Assembly (NCBI GenBank): GCA_002027195.1 | Contig: MWJO01000040.1 | Coordinates: 1 to 61,010 of the forward strand | Length of the DNA stretch: 61,010 nucleotides | Source of the DNA: Streptomyces sp. GKU 895 | GTDB lineage: Bacteria; Actinomycetota; Actinomycetes; Streptomycetales; Streptomycetaceae | Direction of reading: 5' to 3' | Shown: piece after piece, positions 35,677 through 44,265 of the stretch | Numbering within the stretch: the first letter of the stretch is position 1 | How the letters are laid out: each line of letters opens with the position of its first letter | Program-made: the position numbers and the translations under genes | Notes under the pieces: generated by a model | Told to the model about the DNA's origin: nothing | Seen by the model: the letters and a program-made list of their open reading frames with translations, nothing else | Database searches by the model: none

Positions 35677-36948
35677 TCAGACCGTACGGAAGGCCAGCAC
35701 CACGTTGTGCCCGCCGAAGCCGAACGAGTCGTTCAGCGCGGCGATACGGCCCTCGACGGGCAGCTTGCGGGCCTCACCGCGGACGACGTCGGCGTTGGCC
35801 TCCGCCTCCGGGTCGAGGTTCTCGATGTTGATGGTCGGCGGCGCGACCCGGTGGTACAGGGCGAGGATCGCGGCGACGGACTCCACGCCACCGGCACCAC
35901 CCAGGAGGTGGCCCGTCATGGACTTCGTCGCGGACACCGCGAAGTGGTCGGCGTCGTCGCCGAACACCTTGCGCAGCGCCTTCAGCTCGGCCACGTCACC
36001 GGCCGGCGTCGAGGTGGCGTGCGCGTTGACGTGCACGATCTCCGCCGGGTCCAGGTCGCTGTTGTCCAGCAGGTTCTGCAGGGCGTGGGCGATGCCCCGG
36101 CCCTCCGGCTCCGGCTGCACGATGTCGTGGCCGTCGGCGGAGATGCCCTGACCCACGGCCTCGGCGTACACGCGGGCACCGCGCTTGGCGGCGTGCTCCG
36201 CGGACTCCAGGACGACGACACCGGCACCCTCGCCGAGCACGAAGCCGTCGCGCGCGGTGTCGTAGGGACGCGAGGCGCCCTGCGGGTTCTCGTTGTTCTT
36301 GGACATCGCCATCATGTTGCCGAACGCGGCGATCGGCAGCGGGTGGATCGCCGCCTCCGTGCCACCCGCGACGACGACGTCGGCGCGGCCGGTGCGGATC
36401 ATCTCGATGGCGTAGCCGATGGCCTCCGCGCCCGAGGCGCAGGCGGACACCGGGGTGTGCACACCGGCGCGGGCGCCGACGAGCAGACCGACGTTGGCCG
36501 AGGGGCCGTTCGGCATGAGCATGGGGACGGTGTGCGGGGAGACGCGGCGGACGCCCTTCTCCTTCAGCACGTCGTACTGGTCGAGCAGCGTCGTGACGCC
36601 ACCGATGCCGGAGGCGATGACCGCGCCCAGACGGTCGGGGTCGACGCTCGTGTCCTCGCCGGCCCTGGCCTCGAACCCGGCGTCCGCCCACGCCTCCTTG
36701 GCCGCGATCAGCGCGAACTGCGCCGAGCGGTCGAGGCGGCGGGCCTGCGGCCGGGGGATGACCTCGGTCGGCTCCACGGCGACGGGCGCCGCGATGCGGA
36801 CGGCCTGGTCGGCCGCCCACTCCTGCTCAAGGGGCTTCACACCGGACTTGCCGGCGATCAGGCCCTCCCAGGTAGAGGCTGCGTCGCCACCCAGCGGTGT
36901 GGTTGCGCCGATACCGGTGACGACCACGGTGCGATTGGTCGGGCTCAC
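35677..36948 (-). CDS. fabF: 3-oxoacyl-ACP synthase II (FabF)
   Basis: Condensing enzyme that elongates acyl-ACP with malonyl-ACP in the cytosolic type II fatty acid synthase; 423 residues. The catalytic triad is visible: Cys170 in VSACASGAEA, His in VNAHATSTP and His in SMTGHLLGGAGG. GTEAAIHP and FGFGGHNVVLAF are also typical. The GTG at 36948 (protein starts SPTNRTVVVTGIG) gives the usual N-terminus and has GAGAAAG upstream. Last gene of the fabD-fabH-acpP-fabF operon, 85 bases after acpP, with a small GCCACC/GGTGGC hairpin in the gap at about 36986-37003. Confidence 0.96.
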   Translation of the reverse strand: MSPTNRTVVVTGIGATTPLGGDAASTWEGLIAGKSGVKPLEQEWAADQAVRIAAPVAVEPTEVIPRPQARRLDRSAQFALIAAKEAWADAGFEARAGEDTSVDPDRLGAVIASGIGGVTTLLDQYDVLKEKGVRRVSPHTVPMLMPNGPSANVGLLVGARAGVHTPVSACASGAEAIGYAIEMIRTGRADVVVAGGTEAAIHPLPIAAFGNMMAMSKNNENPQGASRPYDTARDGFVLGEGAGVVVLESAEHAAKRGARVYAEAVGQGISADGHDIVQPEPEGRGIAHALQNLLDNSDLDPAEIVHVNAHATSTPAGDVAELKALRKVFGDDADHFAVSATKSMTGHLLGGAGGVESVAAILALYHRVAPPTINIENLDPEAEANADVVRGEARKLPVEGRIAALNDSFGFGGHNVVLAFRTV

Positions 36949-37033
36949 GGGAAATCTTTCTCCAAGTATCACGAGGATTCAGCGGCGCCACCGCCGGGTG
37001 GCGGGGCTTGTGCAGCCGGGCCTAAGGGGTGGC

Positions 37034-37282
37034 TCAGGCCTGGTGCTTGAGGATGTAGTCGGTCGCGTCGCCGACGGTCTTGAGGTTCTTGACGTCCTCG
37101 TCCGGGATCTTGACGTCGAAGCGCTCTTCGGCGGCGACGACGACCTCGACCATGGACAGCGAGTCGACGTCCAGGTCGTCGGTGAAGGACTTGTCCAGCT
37201 GGACGTCCTCGACCGGGATGCCGGCGATCTCGTTCACGATGTCGGCGAGACCGGCGACGATCTCTTCCTGAGTGGCGGCCAT
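37034..37282 (-). CDS. acpP: Acyl carrier protein
   Basis: The 82-residue carrier that holds the growing fatty chain on phosphopantetheine. The attachment serine is Ser41 in LDVDSLSMVE, and the protein is acidic and helical as expected. Start ATG at 37282 has a GGAGCG site upstream. It lies between fabH and fabF, the order known from Streptomyces coelicolor. The hairpin at 37332-37359 upstream may set its mRNA level apart from that of fabH. Confidence 0.97.
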   Translation of the reverse strand: MAATQEEIVAGLADIVNEIAGIPVEDVQLDKSFTDDLDVDSLSMVEVVVAAEERFDVKIPDEDVKNLKTVGDATDYILKHQA

Positions 37283-37331
37283 GTGAGGCGCTCCTTCTTC
37301 TTGATCCAGAGGGTGTGGCAGGTGGTGCTTC

Positions 37332-37359
37332 CCGTACCGGACCGTGTGATCCGGCACGG
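37332..37359 (-). other. Stem-loop between fabH and acpP
   Basis: CCGTACCGGA (37332-37341) pairs with TCCGGCACGG (37350-37359), one mismatch, loop eight bases. It sits in the 82-base gap before acpP. It may be a processing or stabilising element, or a weak terminator before an internal acpP promoter. Confidence 0.5.
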
Positions 37360-37364
37360 AGTGC

Positions 37365-38366
37365 CTAGGGGAGGGTAACGACAGTGGCGGCGTAGACGAG
37401 ACCCGCCCCGAAGCCGATGACGAGCGCGGTGTCGCCGCTCTTGGCCTCGCCGGTCGCCAGGAGCCGCTCCATCGCGAGCGGGATCGAGGCGGCCGAGGTG
37501 TTGCCGGTGGTGCGAACGTCACGGGCGACCGTGACGGACTCCGGCAGCTTGAGTGTCTTCACCATCGAGTCGATGATCCGCTCGTTGGCCTGGTGGGGAA
37601 TGAAGACATCCAGGTCGTCCGCGGTGATGCCGGCGACGTCCAGCGCCTCCTTGGCGACCTTCGCCATCTCGAAGACGGCCCAGCGGAACACCGCCTGGCC
37701 CTCCTGCGTGATGGCGGGGAACCTGGCGACCTCGCCGGAACGGTAGTCCGTCCACGGCACGGTCTGCTTGATCGTCTCGGACTTGTCGCCCTCGGAGCCC
37801 CACACGGTCGGGCCGATGGCCGGCTCCTTGGAGGGGCCCACGACGACCGCGCCGGCACCGTCACCGAACAGGAAGGCCGTCGCCCGGTCCTCCAGGTCGG
37901 TCAGGTCCGACAGCCGTTCGACACCGATCACGAGGACGTACTCGGCGCTGCCCTCGACGATCATGCCCTTGGCGAGGGTCAGGCCGTAGCCGAAGCCCGC
38001 GCAGCCGGCGGAGATGTCGAACGCGGCGGCCTTGTTCGTGCCCAGCTTGTCGGCGATCTCCGTCGCCACGGCCGGGGTCTGCTTGAAGTGCGAGACGGTC
38101 GAGACGATCACGCCGCCGATCTGCTCGGCGGAGATCCCGGCGTCCGCGATGGCCTTGCCGGACGCCTCGATCGACATCGCGGCGACGGTCTCCTCGTCGT
38201 TCGCCCAGTGCCGGGTCTCGATGCCGGAGCGCGAACGGATCCACTCGTCGGACGAGTCGATCGTCTCGAGGATCACCTCGTTGGGCACGACCCGGGTCGG
38301 GCGGTAGCCGCCCACGCCCATGATCCGCGCGTACGGGGAGCCCTTGCTGGGCTTGATCTTCGACAT
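37365..38366 (-). CDS. fabH: 3-oxoacyl-ACP synthase III (FabH)
   Basis: Initiates fatty acid synthesis by joining an acyl-CoA starter to malonyl-ACP; in Streptomyces it accepts branched starters. 333 residues. Catalytic Cys122 is in DISAGCAGFGYG, His in IPHQANERI and Asn in TTGNTSAASIP. ATG at 38366 has a GGAGCC site. It follows fabD by 17 bases and precedes acpP in the operon. Confidence 0.97.
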   Translation of the reverse strand: MSKIKPSKGSPYARIMGVGGYRPTRVVPNEVILETIDSSDEWIRSRSGIETRHWANDEETVAAMSIEASGKAIADAGISAEQIGGVIVSTVSHFKQTPAVATEIADKLGTNKAAAFDISAGCAGFGYGLTLAKGMIVEGSAEYVLVIGVERLSDLTDLEDRATAFLFGDGAGAVVVGPSKEPAIGPTVWGSEGDKSETIKQTVPWTDYRSGEVARFPAITQEGQAVFRWAVFEMAKVAKEALDVAGITADDLDVFIPHQANERIIDSMVKTLKLPESVTVARDVRTTGNTSAASIPLAMERLLATGEAKSGDTALVIGFGAGLVYAATVVTLP

Positions 38367-38383
38367 TGCTCGTTGGCTCCTTT

Positions 38384-39303
38384 TCAGGCGCTCTGCTCGG
38401 CGATGAGCTCGCGAGCGGCGTCGAGGTCGTCGGGGGTCTTGAGCGCCAGGGTCTGCACACCCGGCAGGGCGCGCTTGGCGAGCCCGGTGAGGGTGCCGCC
38501 CGGGCACACCTCGACGAGCGCGGTGACGCCGAGCTCCTTGAACGTCTCCATGCACAGGTCCCAGCGGACCGGGTTGGCCACCTGGCCGACCAGCCGCTCA
38601 AGCACCTCGGCGCCGGTGGCGACGGTCCGCCCGTCCTTGTTGGAGACGTAGGTGACCTCGGGTCGGCGGGCGTGAGCTCCTTGGCGGCCTCGGCCAGGGC
38701 GTCGACCGCGGGGCCCATGTGGTGCGTGTGGAACGCGCCGGCCACCTTCAGGGCCACGACCCGGCGCACACCCTCGGGCTTGTCCGCCTCCAGCGCCGCC
38801 AGCTGCTCCGTCGTGCCGGCGGCCACGATCTGACCGGCGCCGTTGACGTTCGCCGCCGTCAGCCCGAGCTTCTCCAGGTGCGGAACCGTCACCTCGGGGT
38901 CGCCGCCGAGCAGCGCCGACATCCCGGTCTCGGTGATCGCGGCGGCCTCGGCCATCGCCAGACCGCGCTTGCGTACGAGGGTGAGGGCGGCGGTGTCGTC
39001 GAGGACACCGGCGAAGGCGGCGGCGGTGATCTCACCGACGCTGTGCCCGGCGACGGCACCCGGGGTGATGTCACCCAGTGCCGCGGCGGACAGGATCCCG
39101 GCGGCGACCAGCAGCGGCTGCGCCACCGAGGTGTCGCGGATGGCGTCCGCGTCGGCCTGTGTGCCGTAGTGGGCAAGGTCCAGCCCGATGGCATCCGACC
39201 ACGCGGCGACGCGGTCGGCGGCACCGGGAAGTTCGAGCCAAGGAGTCAGGAAGCCGGGCGTCTGGGCGCCCTGGCCGGGAGCGACGAGTACGAGCACTCT
39301 CAC
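38384..39303 (-). CDS. fabD: Malonyl-CoA:ACP transacylase (FabD), broken by one missing base
   Basis: Transfers malonyl from CoA to ACP. The N-terminal two thirds read normally from the GTG at 39303: VLVAPGQGAQTPGF, the nucleophile Ser88 in AGHSVGE and the GAFHTHHM histidine. Then the frame is lost at a three-G run, 38660-38662. Adding one base gives ADPEVTYVSNKDG and joins the second part (LERLVGQVANPVRWDLCMETF to ELIAEQSA), ending at 38384. FabD is normally essential and both halves are well conserved, so a sequencing error is more likely than a null gene. First gene of the operon, behind a FasR-type palindrome. Confidence 0.9.
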
Positions 39304-39363
39304 ACTCTCTCTTGTGGACGGCCACGGCCGCCCGTGGGGACAGGGACGAAGAACACGGGGGGG

Positions 39364-39384
39364 TTTTGTGGACCCCCGACAAAA
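39364..39384. promoter_or_regulatory. Palindrome in the fasR-fabD gap, candidate FasR site
   Basis: TTTTGT (39364-39369) and ACAAAA (39379-39384) form an exact inverted repeat around nine bases; GGGGG and CCCCC runs add a second symmetry. It is the only clear palindrome in the 83-base gap between fasR and fabD. FasR of S. coelicolor is known to bind this promoter region and activate fabDHPF; the match of this exact sequence to its site is inferred. Confidence 0.5.
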
Positions 39385-39386
39385 GC

Positions 39387-40592
39387 CTAGGGCTGGAGAT
39401 CCCCGTCGACCAGACGCCCCAGGATCAGCGCGATCCGCAACGTGAATGCCGAGCGTACATCCGACGGCGACCAGCCGGTGACGTCAGTCACACGTCGAAG
39501 CCGGTAGCGCACGGTGTTGGGATGGACGAAGAGCATCCGGGCCGCGCCTTCGAGACTGCTCGCCTGTTCGAGATAGACGGAGAGCGTCTCCAGCAGCGCC
39601 GAGCCGGCCTCCTCCAGCGGTCTGTAGATCTCCTCCACCAGTTGCTCGCGGGCGCTGGGGTCACCGGCGATCGCGCGCTCCGGAAGCAGATCGTCCGCCA
39701 GCACCGGGCGCGGGGCGTCCTGCCAGGCGGAACACGCCTTCAGCCCCGCCGCGGCGGCCTGCGCGGACCTCGTCGCGGCCAGCAGATCGGGCACCACGGG
39801 CCCGGCGACCACCGGCCCCGCCGCATAAGGCCCGATCAGCGACTTGGCGACGGCGAGCGGATTGTCGCTGCCGCCGGCGATCACGACGAGCCGGTCGCCG
39901 AGCACCCCGGTGAGCACCTGGAGCTTGGCGTGCCGGGCGGCCCGCCGGATGGCCTCGACGGTCAGCTCGGAGTCCCCGTCGGGGGCGGTACCGAGGACGA
40001 CGCACACATGTTCGGGAGCGTTCCACCCGAGAGCGGCGGCCCGGCTGACGGCCCCCTCGTCGGCTTCCCCGCTGAGCACCGCGTTGACGACCAGCGACTC
40101 CAGCCGGGCGTCCCAGGCACCCCGCGCCTCCGCGGCCTGGGCGTAGACCTGGGCGGTGGCGAAGGCGATCTCGCGGGCGTACACGAGCAGGGCCTCGCGC
40201 AGGATGGACTCGTCACCGGGAGCGGCCACCTCGTCGATGGCGCTCTCCATGACCTCGATGGTGGTGCGCACCATCTCGACGGTCTGCCGCAGCGTGATGG
40301 CCCGGGTCAGCTCACGGGGAGCGGTGCCGAAGACGTCGGTGGAGATGGCCTGCGGGGCGTCGGGATGCCGGAACCACTCGGTGAAGGCGGCGATACCGGC
40401 CTGCGCGACCAGCCCGATCCAGGAACGGTTCTCCGGGGGCATGGCCCGGTACCACGGCAGTGTCTCGTCCATGCGCGCGATGGCCTGCGCGGCAAGAGAC
40501 CCGGACGACTTCTCCAGCCTCTTCAGGGTCGCGGAGTGCGGATGGACGACGGATGCGGCGGCTGCGGTGTTGCCGGTTTCGGGTTCGGGCAC
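39387..40592 (-). CDS. fasR: FasR, PucR/CdaR-type regulator of fatty acid synthesis
   Basis: Regulator of 401 residues. The C-terminal helix-turn-helix is the PucR type (ARMLFVHPNTVRYRLRRVTDVTG, about residues 350-373); the middle part resembles the GGDEF-like regulatory domain of this family and the N-terminal part is helical. Its place directly before fabD is the same as in S. coelicolor, where FasR activates fabDHPF. The start ATG at 40592 gives MPEPETGNTAAAASVVHPHS. Divergent from the pirin gene. Confidence 0.92.
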   Translation of the reverse strand: MPEPETGNTAAAASVVHPHSATLKRLEKSSGSLAAQAIARMDETLPWYRAMPPENRSWIGLVAQAGIAAFTEWFRHPDAPQAISTDVFGTAPRELTRAITLRQTVEMVRTTIEVMESAIDEVAAPGDESILREALLVYAREIAFATAQVYAQAAEARGAWDARLESLVVNAVLSGEADEGAVSRAAALGWNAPEHVCVVLGTAPDGDSELTVEAIRRAARHAKLQVLTGVLGDRLVVIAGGSDNPLAVAKSLIGPYAAGPVVAGPVVPDLLAATRSAQAAAAGLKACSAWQDAPRPVLADDLLPERAIAGDPSAREQLVEEIYRPLEEAGSALLETLSVYLEQASSLEGAARMLFVHPNTVRYRLRRVTDVTGWSPSDVRSAFTLRIALILGRLVDGDLQP

Positions 40593-40666
40593 GGGACAAG
40601 ACTGCCTTATCCGGACGGGCGCATGCGCTGGCGGGGTCCGGGACGGGGTCTACCGTGGGGCCCGTG

Positions 40667-41316
40667 ATGGATGTGCGACGCGCCGGCGAGCGCTACCCGG
40701 GGGGCGATCCGGCGGCCGGGATCGAGTCCCGGCACGCCTTTTCCTTCGGCTCCCACTACGACCCCGACAACCTCCGCTTCGGCGCGATGATCGCCTGCAA
40801 CGAGGAGCGGCTCGCCCCCGGTGCCGGGTTCGACGAGCATCCGCACAGCCACACCGAGATCGTGACCTGGGTGGTGGAGGGCGAACTCACGCACCGCGAC
40901 TCGGCGGGGCACGAGACGAAGGTCCGCGCCGGGGACGTGCAGCGGCTGAGTTCCGCGGGCGGCGTCCGGCATGTGGAGCGCAACGACGGCGACCGGCCCC
41001 TGACCTTCCTCCAGATGTGGCTGGCCCCCCGGGAGCCCGGCGGCGACCCGGCCTACGAGATCGTCCGCGGCATCGCCGACTCCACCCCGTACGCCGTCCC
41101 GGAGGCGGCCGCGATGCTCCACGTACGGCGCCTCGCGGCGGGGGAGCGGACGGCGGTGCCGGACGGGGCGTACCTGTACGTCCATGTCGTACGCGGTGAA
41201 GTCCGGCTGGCCGGCGAGGAGTTGGGGCGGGCGACGCGGCCCGGATCGCCGACGCCAGGGATGTGGACGCGGTGGCGGTGACGCGGGCCGAGCTGCTGCT
41301 GTGGGAGATGGCCTAG
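40667..41316 (+). CDS. Pirin-family bicupin (YhaK-like), broken by one missing base
   Basis: Metal-binding bicupin of about 216 residues. HPHSHTEIVTWVVEGELTH carries the two His ligands of the first cupin and GGVRHVERN the later His and Glu. The frame is lost at GGGG, 41224-41227; one more G gives GEELGAGDAARIADARDVDAVAVTRAELLLWEMA and a TAG at 41314-41316. Without it the protein ends early in an Arg/Pro-rich tail. The restored stop overlaps the stop of the convergent hydrolase by two bases. Some pirins are quercetinases or regulators; no specific role is shown here. Confidence 0.82.
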
Positions 41317-42136
41317 CGGTCGCGGAGTTCGGCCAGCACCGCGTCCGTGAACGGCGGCCACGCCTCTACCGCCCACGGCCCGAACGCCCGGTCCGTCAGG
41401 GCCACGCAGGCCGCCCCCGCGTCCGGGTCGATCCACAGGAACGTACCGGACTGGCCGAAGTGCCCGAAGGTGCGCGGGGAGGAGGAACTCCCCGTCCAGT
41501 GCGGGGACTTGGAGTCGCGGATCTCGAAGCCGAGGCCCCAGTCGTTGGGGTTCTGGTGGCCGTAGCCCGGCAGAACACCCTTGGTGCCCGGGTACTGGAC
41601 GGTCATCGCGTCGGCGACCGTGCGAGGGTCGAGAAGGCGGGGTGCCTGGACCTCGGCGGCGAAACGCAGGAGATCCTCGACCGTCGAGACGCCGTCCTTG
41701 GCGGGAGAGCCCTCCAGACTCGTCCCCGTCATGCCCAGCGGCTCCAGGACCGCCTGGCGCAGGTACTCGGCGAAGGGGATGTCGGTCGCCTTCGCGATGT
41801 GGTCGCCGAGCTGCTCGAACCCGGCGTTGGAGTACAGCCGGCGCTCACCGGGAGGCGCGGTCACCTTGTGCTCGTCGAAGGCCAGCCCCGAGGTGTGGGC
41901 GAGCAGATGCCGGACCGTCGCCCCGGCGGGCCCGCCGGCTCGTCGAGCTCGATCGCGCCCTCCTCGTACGCGACGAGCGCCGCGTACGCCGCGAGCGGCT
42001 TGGTGACCGAGGCCAGCGGGAAACGCCGGTCGACGGGCCCGTGGGCGCCGAGGACCGAACCGTCGGCCCGTACGACACCCGCCGCGGCGGTGGGAACCGG
42101 CCAGTTCTCGATCAACGCGAGGCTCTTCAGCGACAT
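41313..42136 (-). CDS. Serine hydrolase of the beta-lactamase class C/PBP4* family, broken by one missing base
   Basis: Esterase or peptidase of about 275 residues, cytoplasmic. The ATG at 42136 begins MSLKSLALIENWPVP; SVTKPLAAY holds the SxxK nucleophile motif. The frame is lost at CCCC, 41921-41924. With one more base the sequence reads GPPGATVRHLLAHTSGLAFDEHKVTAPPGERRLYSNAGFEQLG, which supplies the YxN motif (YSN). The remainder (GHFGQSGTFLWIDPDAG) holds the third motif, HFGQSG. It is a different subgroup from the hydrolase at 19761-20912. Confidence 0.85.
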
Positions 42137-42154
42137 GCCGTCGAGCCTAAGGGC

Positions 42155-42625
42155 TCACAGCTTCAGCTCCAGCAAGGGGTCCGGCTTGGGCAGGAAGCCG
42201 AGGGAGTCGTACAGCGTCCTGGCCTCGGCGGACGCGGTGAGCTGGACGCGGCGGACACCGCGCTCACGGAACCACTCCAGCAGGGCCGACATGCCCGCAC
42301 GCGCGTACCCGCGCCGCCGGGCCTCGGGATCGGTGGCGACGCTGAAGACGAAACCCACGACACCGTGCGGGTTGCCCGCCTTGCCGATCCGGTAGTCGAC
42401 CGTCCCGCACACCAGCGCCGCCAGGGCGCCGGGACGGTCGGGATGGTCGACGACGAACGCCGCGAAGTCCCCGTCCGGCTGCGCCAGCCGGGACTCGAGG
42501 ACCGGGAGCGACTCCGTGTGCCACGCTGTGGACGGGTCGGCGTCGGCCATCGAGTCGATCATCACCTGGCGCAGCCGCAGCACTTCCGCGGCATCCTCGG
42601 GCTCAGCACGTCGTACGAGACTCAT
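42155..42625 (-). CDS. GNAT-family N-acetyltransferase
   Basis: Acetyl-CoA-dependent transferase of about 156 residues. The acetyl-CoA loop is VATDPEARRRGYARAGMSALL (R/Q-x-x-G-x-G/A type), followed by VRRVQLTASAEARTLYDSLGF, the usual end of the fold. The substrate is not predictable. I give the ATG at 42625; a GTG three codons earlier is equally possible. It lies 19 bases before the serine hydrolase gene on the same strand, so they may be co-transcribed. Confidence 0.85.
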   Translation of the reverse strand: MSLVRRAEPEDAAEVLRLRQVMIDSMADADPSTAWHTESLPVLESRLAQPDGDFAAFVVDHPDRPGALAALVCGTVDYRIGKAGNPHGVVGFVFSVATDPEARRRGYARAGMSALLEWFRERGVRRVQLTASAEARTLYDSLGFLPKPDPLLELKL

Positions 42626-42686
42626 GTCCCGCACGCTAGTCAGCGCGCCCCGTCCCGTCCTGCGGATTTCTTACCTGTTCCGCTTG

Positions 42687-42704
42687 CTTGGAGTGCACTC
42701 CAAG
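42687..42704. promoter_or_regulatory. MerR-type operator, perfect 18-bp palindrome
   Basis: CTTGGAGTGCACTCCAAG is perfectly symmetric and matches the CTTGGAGT-ACTCCAAG class of sites bound by AdhR/NmlR-type MerR regulators in the promoter spacer. It ends 18 bases before the MerR ATG; TTTTAG just after it could be the -10 element. Autoregulation is inferred. Confidence 0.8.
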
Positions 42705-42721
42705 GTTTTAGCGTGGGGGTC

Positions 42722-43192
42722 ATGACGGTGATGGAGACCACGACCACGGGTACCAGGACCGACAGCTGTGCCGCCCCGCCGCACCCGCATCGGCGCCCCG
42801 AGGGCCAGGACAGCTACACGATCAGCGAAGTCGTCGCCTTTACCGGACTGTCCGCGCACACCCTGCGCTGGTACGAGCGCATCGGCCTGATGCCGCACAT
42901 CGACCGCTCGCACACCGGCCAGCGCCGGTACAGCAACCGCGACCTGGACTGGCTCGACCTCGTCGGCAAGCTCCGGCTCACCGGCATGCCGGTCGCCGAC
43001 ATGGTGCGGTACGCGGAACTGGTCCGCGAGGGCGACCACACATTCACCGAACGGTACGAGCTCCTGGAGACGACCCGGCGGGACGTCCTGTCCCGCATCG
43101 CGGAACTCCAGGACACGCTCGCCGTCCTCGACCGGAAGATCAGCTTCTACGCCGATGCCGGTCGTGCCTACGAAACGGAGAAAGCCGGATGA
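42722..43192 (+). CDS. MerR-family regulator
   Basis: Transcriptional activator/repressor of 156 residues. After a His/Pro-rich leader the HTH is YTISEVVAFTGLSAHTLRWYERIGLMPHIDRSHTGQRRYS, and a dimerising helix follows. No conserved metal-binding cysteines are seen in the C-terminal part, so sensing of aldehydes or other electrophiles is more likely than metals (inference from the AdhR/NmlR-like operator and the reductase partner). The ATG at 42722 comes right after GGGGGT. The stop overlaps the aldo/keto reductase ATG (ATGA). Confidence 0.92.
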   Translation: MTVMETTTTGTRTDSCAAPPHPHRRPEGQDSYTISEVVAFTGLSAHTLRWYERIGLMPHIDRSHTGQRRYSNRDLDWLDLVGKLRLTGMPVADMVRYAELVREGDHTFTERYELLETTRRDVLSRIAELQDTLAVLDRKISFYADAGRAYETEKAG

Positions 43193-44205
43193 CCGACCGC
43201 ACGATCCCCACCGCACGACTGGGCGCCGACGGCCCCGAGGTGGGAGCACAGGGCCTCGGCTGCATGGGCATGAGCTTCGCCTACGGCCCCGCCGACGCGG
43301 GCGAGTCGCGCGCCACCCTGGAACGCGCCCTGGAACTGGGGGTCACCCTCTACGACACGGCGGACGCCTACGGCGCCGGGGAAAACGAGAAGTTCCTCTC
43401 CCCGTTCTTCAAGGCCCACCGCGACGAGGTCGTGATCGCCACCAAGTTCGCCCTGGCGGTCGACCCGGACGACCCCACGAAGCGGATCATCCGCAACGAC
43501 CCGCCGTACATCCGCAAGTGCGTCGAGGCCAGCCTCAAGCGCCTCGACGTCGACGTCATCGACCTCTACTACATGCACCGGCGTGACGTGAACGTGCCGA
43601 TCGAGGAGACCGTCGGCGTCATGGCCGAGCTGGTCCGCGAGGGCAAGGTCAAGCAGCTGGGCCTGAGCGAGGTCACCGGCACCGAGCTGCGGGCGGCCCA
43701 GGGCGTCCACCCCATCGCCGCCGTGCAGTCGGAGTGGTCCCTGTTCAGCCGCGACATCGAGTCCGGCGTGGTCCCGACGGCCCGCGACCTCGGCATCACC
43801 CTGGTCCCCTACTCCCCGCTCGGCCGCGGCTTCCTCACCGGCTCCTTCGCCAACGCCGACAAGGACCTCACCGCCGACGACTTCCGCCGCCAGCAGCCCC
43901 GCTTCACGGGCGAGAACGCGGCGTCCAACGTGGCCCTCCTGGAACCCGTCCGCGCGGTCGCCGAGGCCCACGGGGTCTCCCTGGGCCAGGTCGCGCTGGC
44001 CTGGGTCCAGCAGCAGGCCGAGGTCCACGACCTGCCGGTGATCCCGATCCCGGGCACGCGCAAGGCGAGCCGGGTGGAGGAGAACGTGGCGGCGACCCGC
44101 ATCTCCCTGACGGAGGCGGAACTGGCGTTGCTGGAGCCGATCGCCGAGAAGGTGGCAGGCGACCGGTACGCGGACATGACGTTCACTTCCGCAGGACGTG
44201 AGTAA
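43189..44205 (+). CDS. Aldo/keto reductase
   Basis: NADPH-dependent reductase of 338 residues, TIM barrel. The catalytic tetrad is visible as Asp and Tyr in LYDTADAYG, Lys in ATKFA and His in YYMHRRD; NADPH contacts include IPGTRKASRVEEN near the C-terminus. GLGCMGMSFAYGP is typical of the AKR13 or YghZ-like groups. Co-translated with the MerR regulator and probably induced by its ligand, an aldehyde or quinone (inference). Confidence 0.94.
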   Translation: MTDRTIPTARLGADGPEVGAQGLGCMGMSFAYGPADAGESRATLERALELGVTLYDTADAYGAGENEKFLSPFFKAHRDEVVIATKFALAVDPDDPTKRIIRNDPPYIRKCVEASLKRLDVDVIDLYYMHRRDVNVPIEETVGVMAELVREGKVKQLGLSEVTGTELRAAQGVHPIAAVQSEWSLFSRDIESGVVPTARDLGITLVPYSPLGRGFLTGSFANADKDLTADDFRRQQPRFTGENAASNVALLEPVRAVAEAHGVSLGQVALAWVQQQAEVHDLPVIPIPGTRKASRVEENVAATRISLTEAELALLEPIAEKVAGDRYADMTFTSAGRE

Positions 44206-44265
44206 AGAGGCTTTAGGGCGCGGAACTGCGCGACCAGCCCCACCGGCCCGCAGCGCCCCACAACC
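44206..44265. repeat. Streptomyces intergenic repeat, copy A (between convergent genes)
   Basis: The gap contains GGGCGCGGAACTGCGCGACC followed by AGCCCCACCGGCCCGCAG. From general familiarity this resembles a repeat scattered through Streptomyces intergenic regions, with core GCGCGGGGAACTGCGCGA. Another copy lies at 57970-58062, also between convergent genes. The core can fold through GCGCGG/CTGCGC pairing, so a transcription-end role is plausible. Confidence 0.6.

Noticed and set aside
38384..39303. Programmed frameshift in fabD
   Set aside because: No slippery heptamer or downstream pseudoknot was seen, and seven similar indels elsewhere in the window favour sequencing error.
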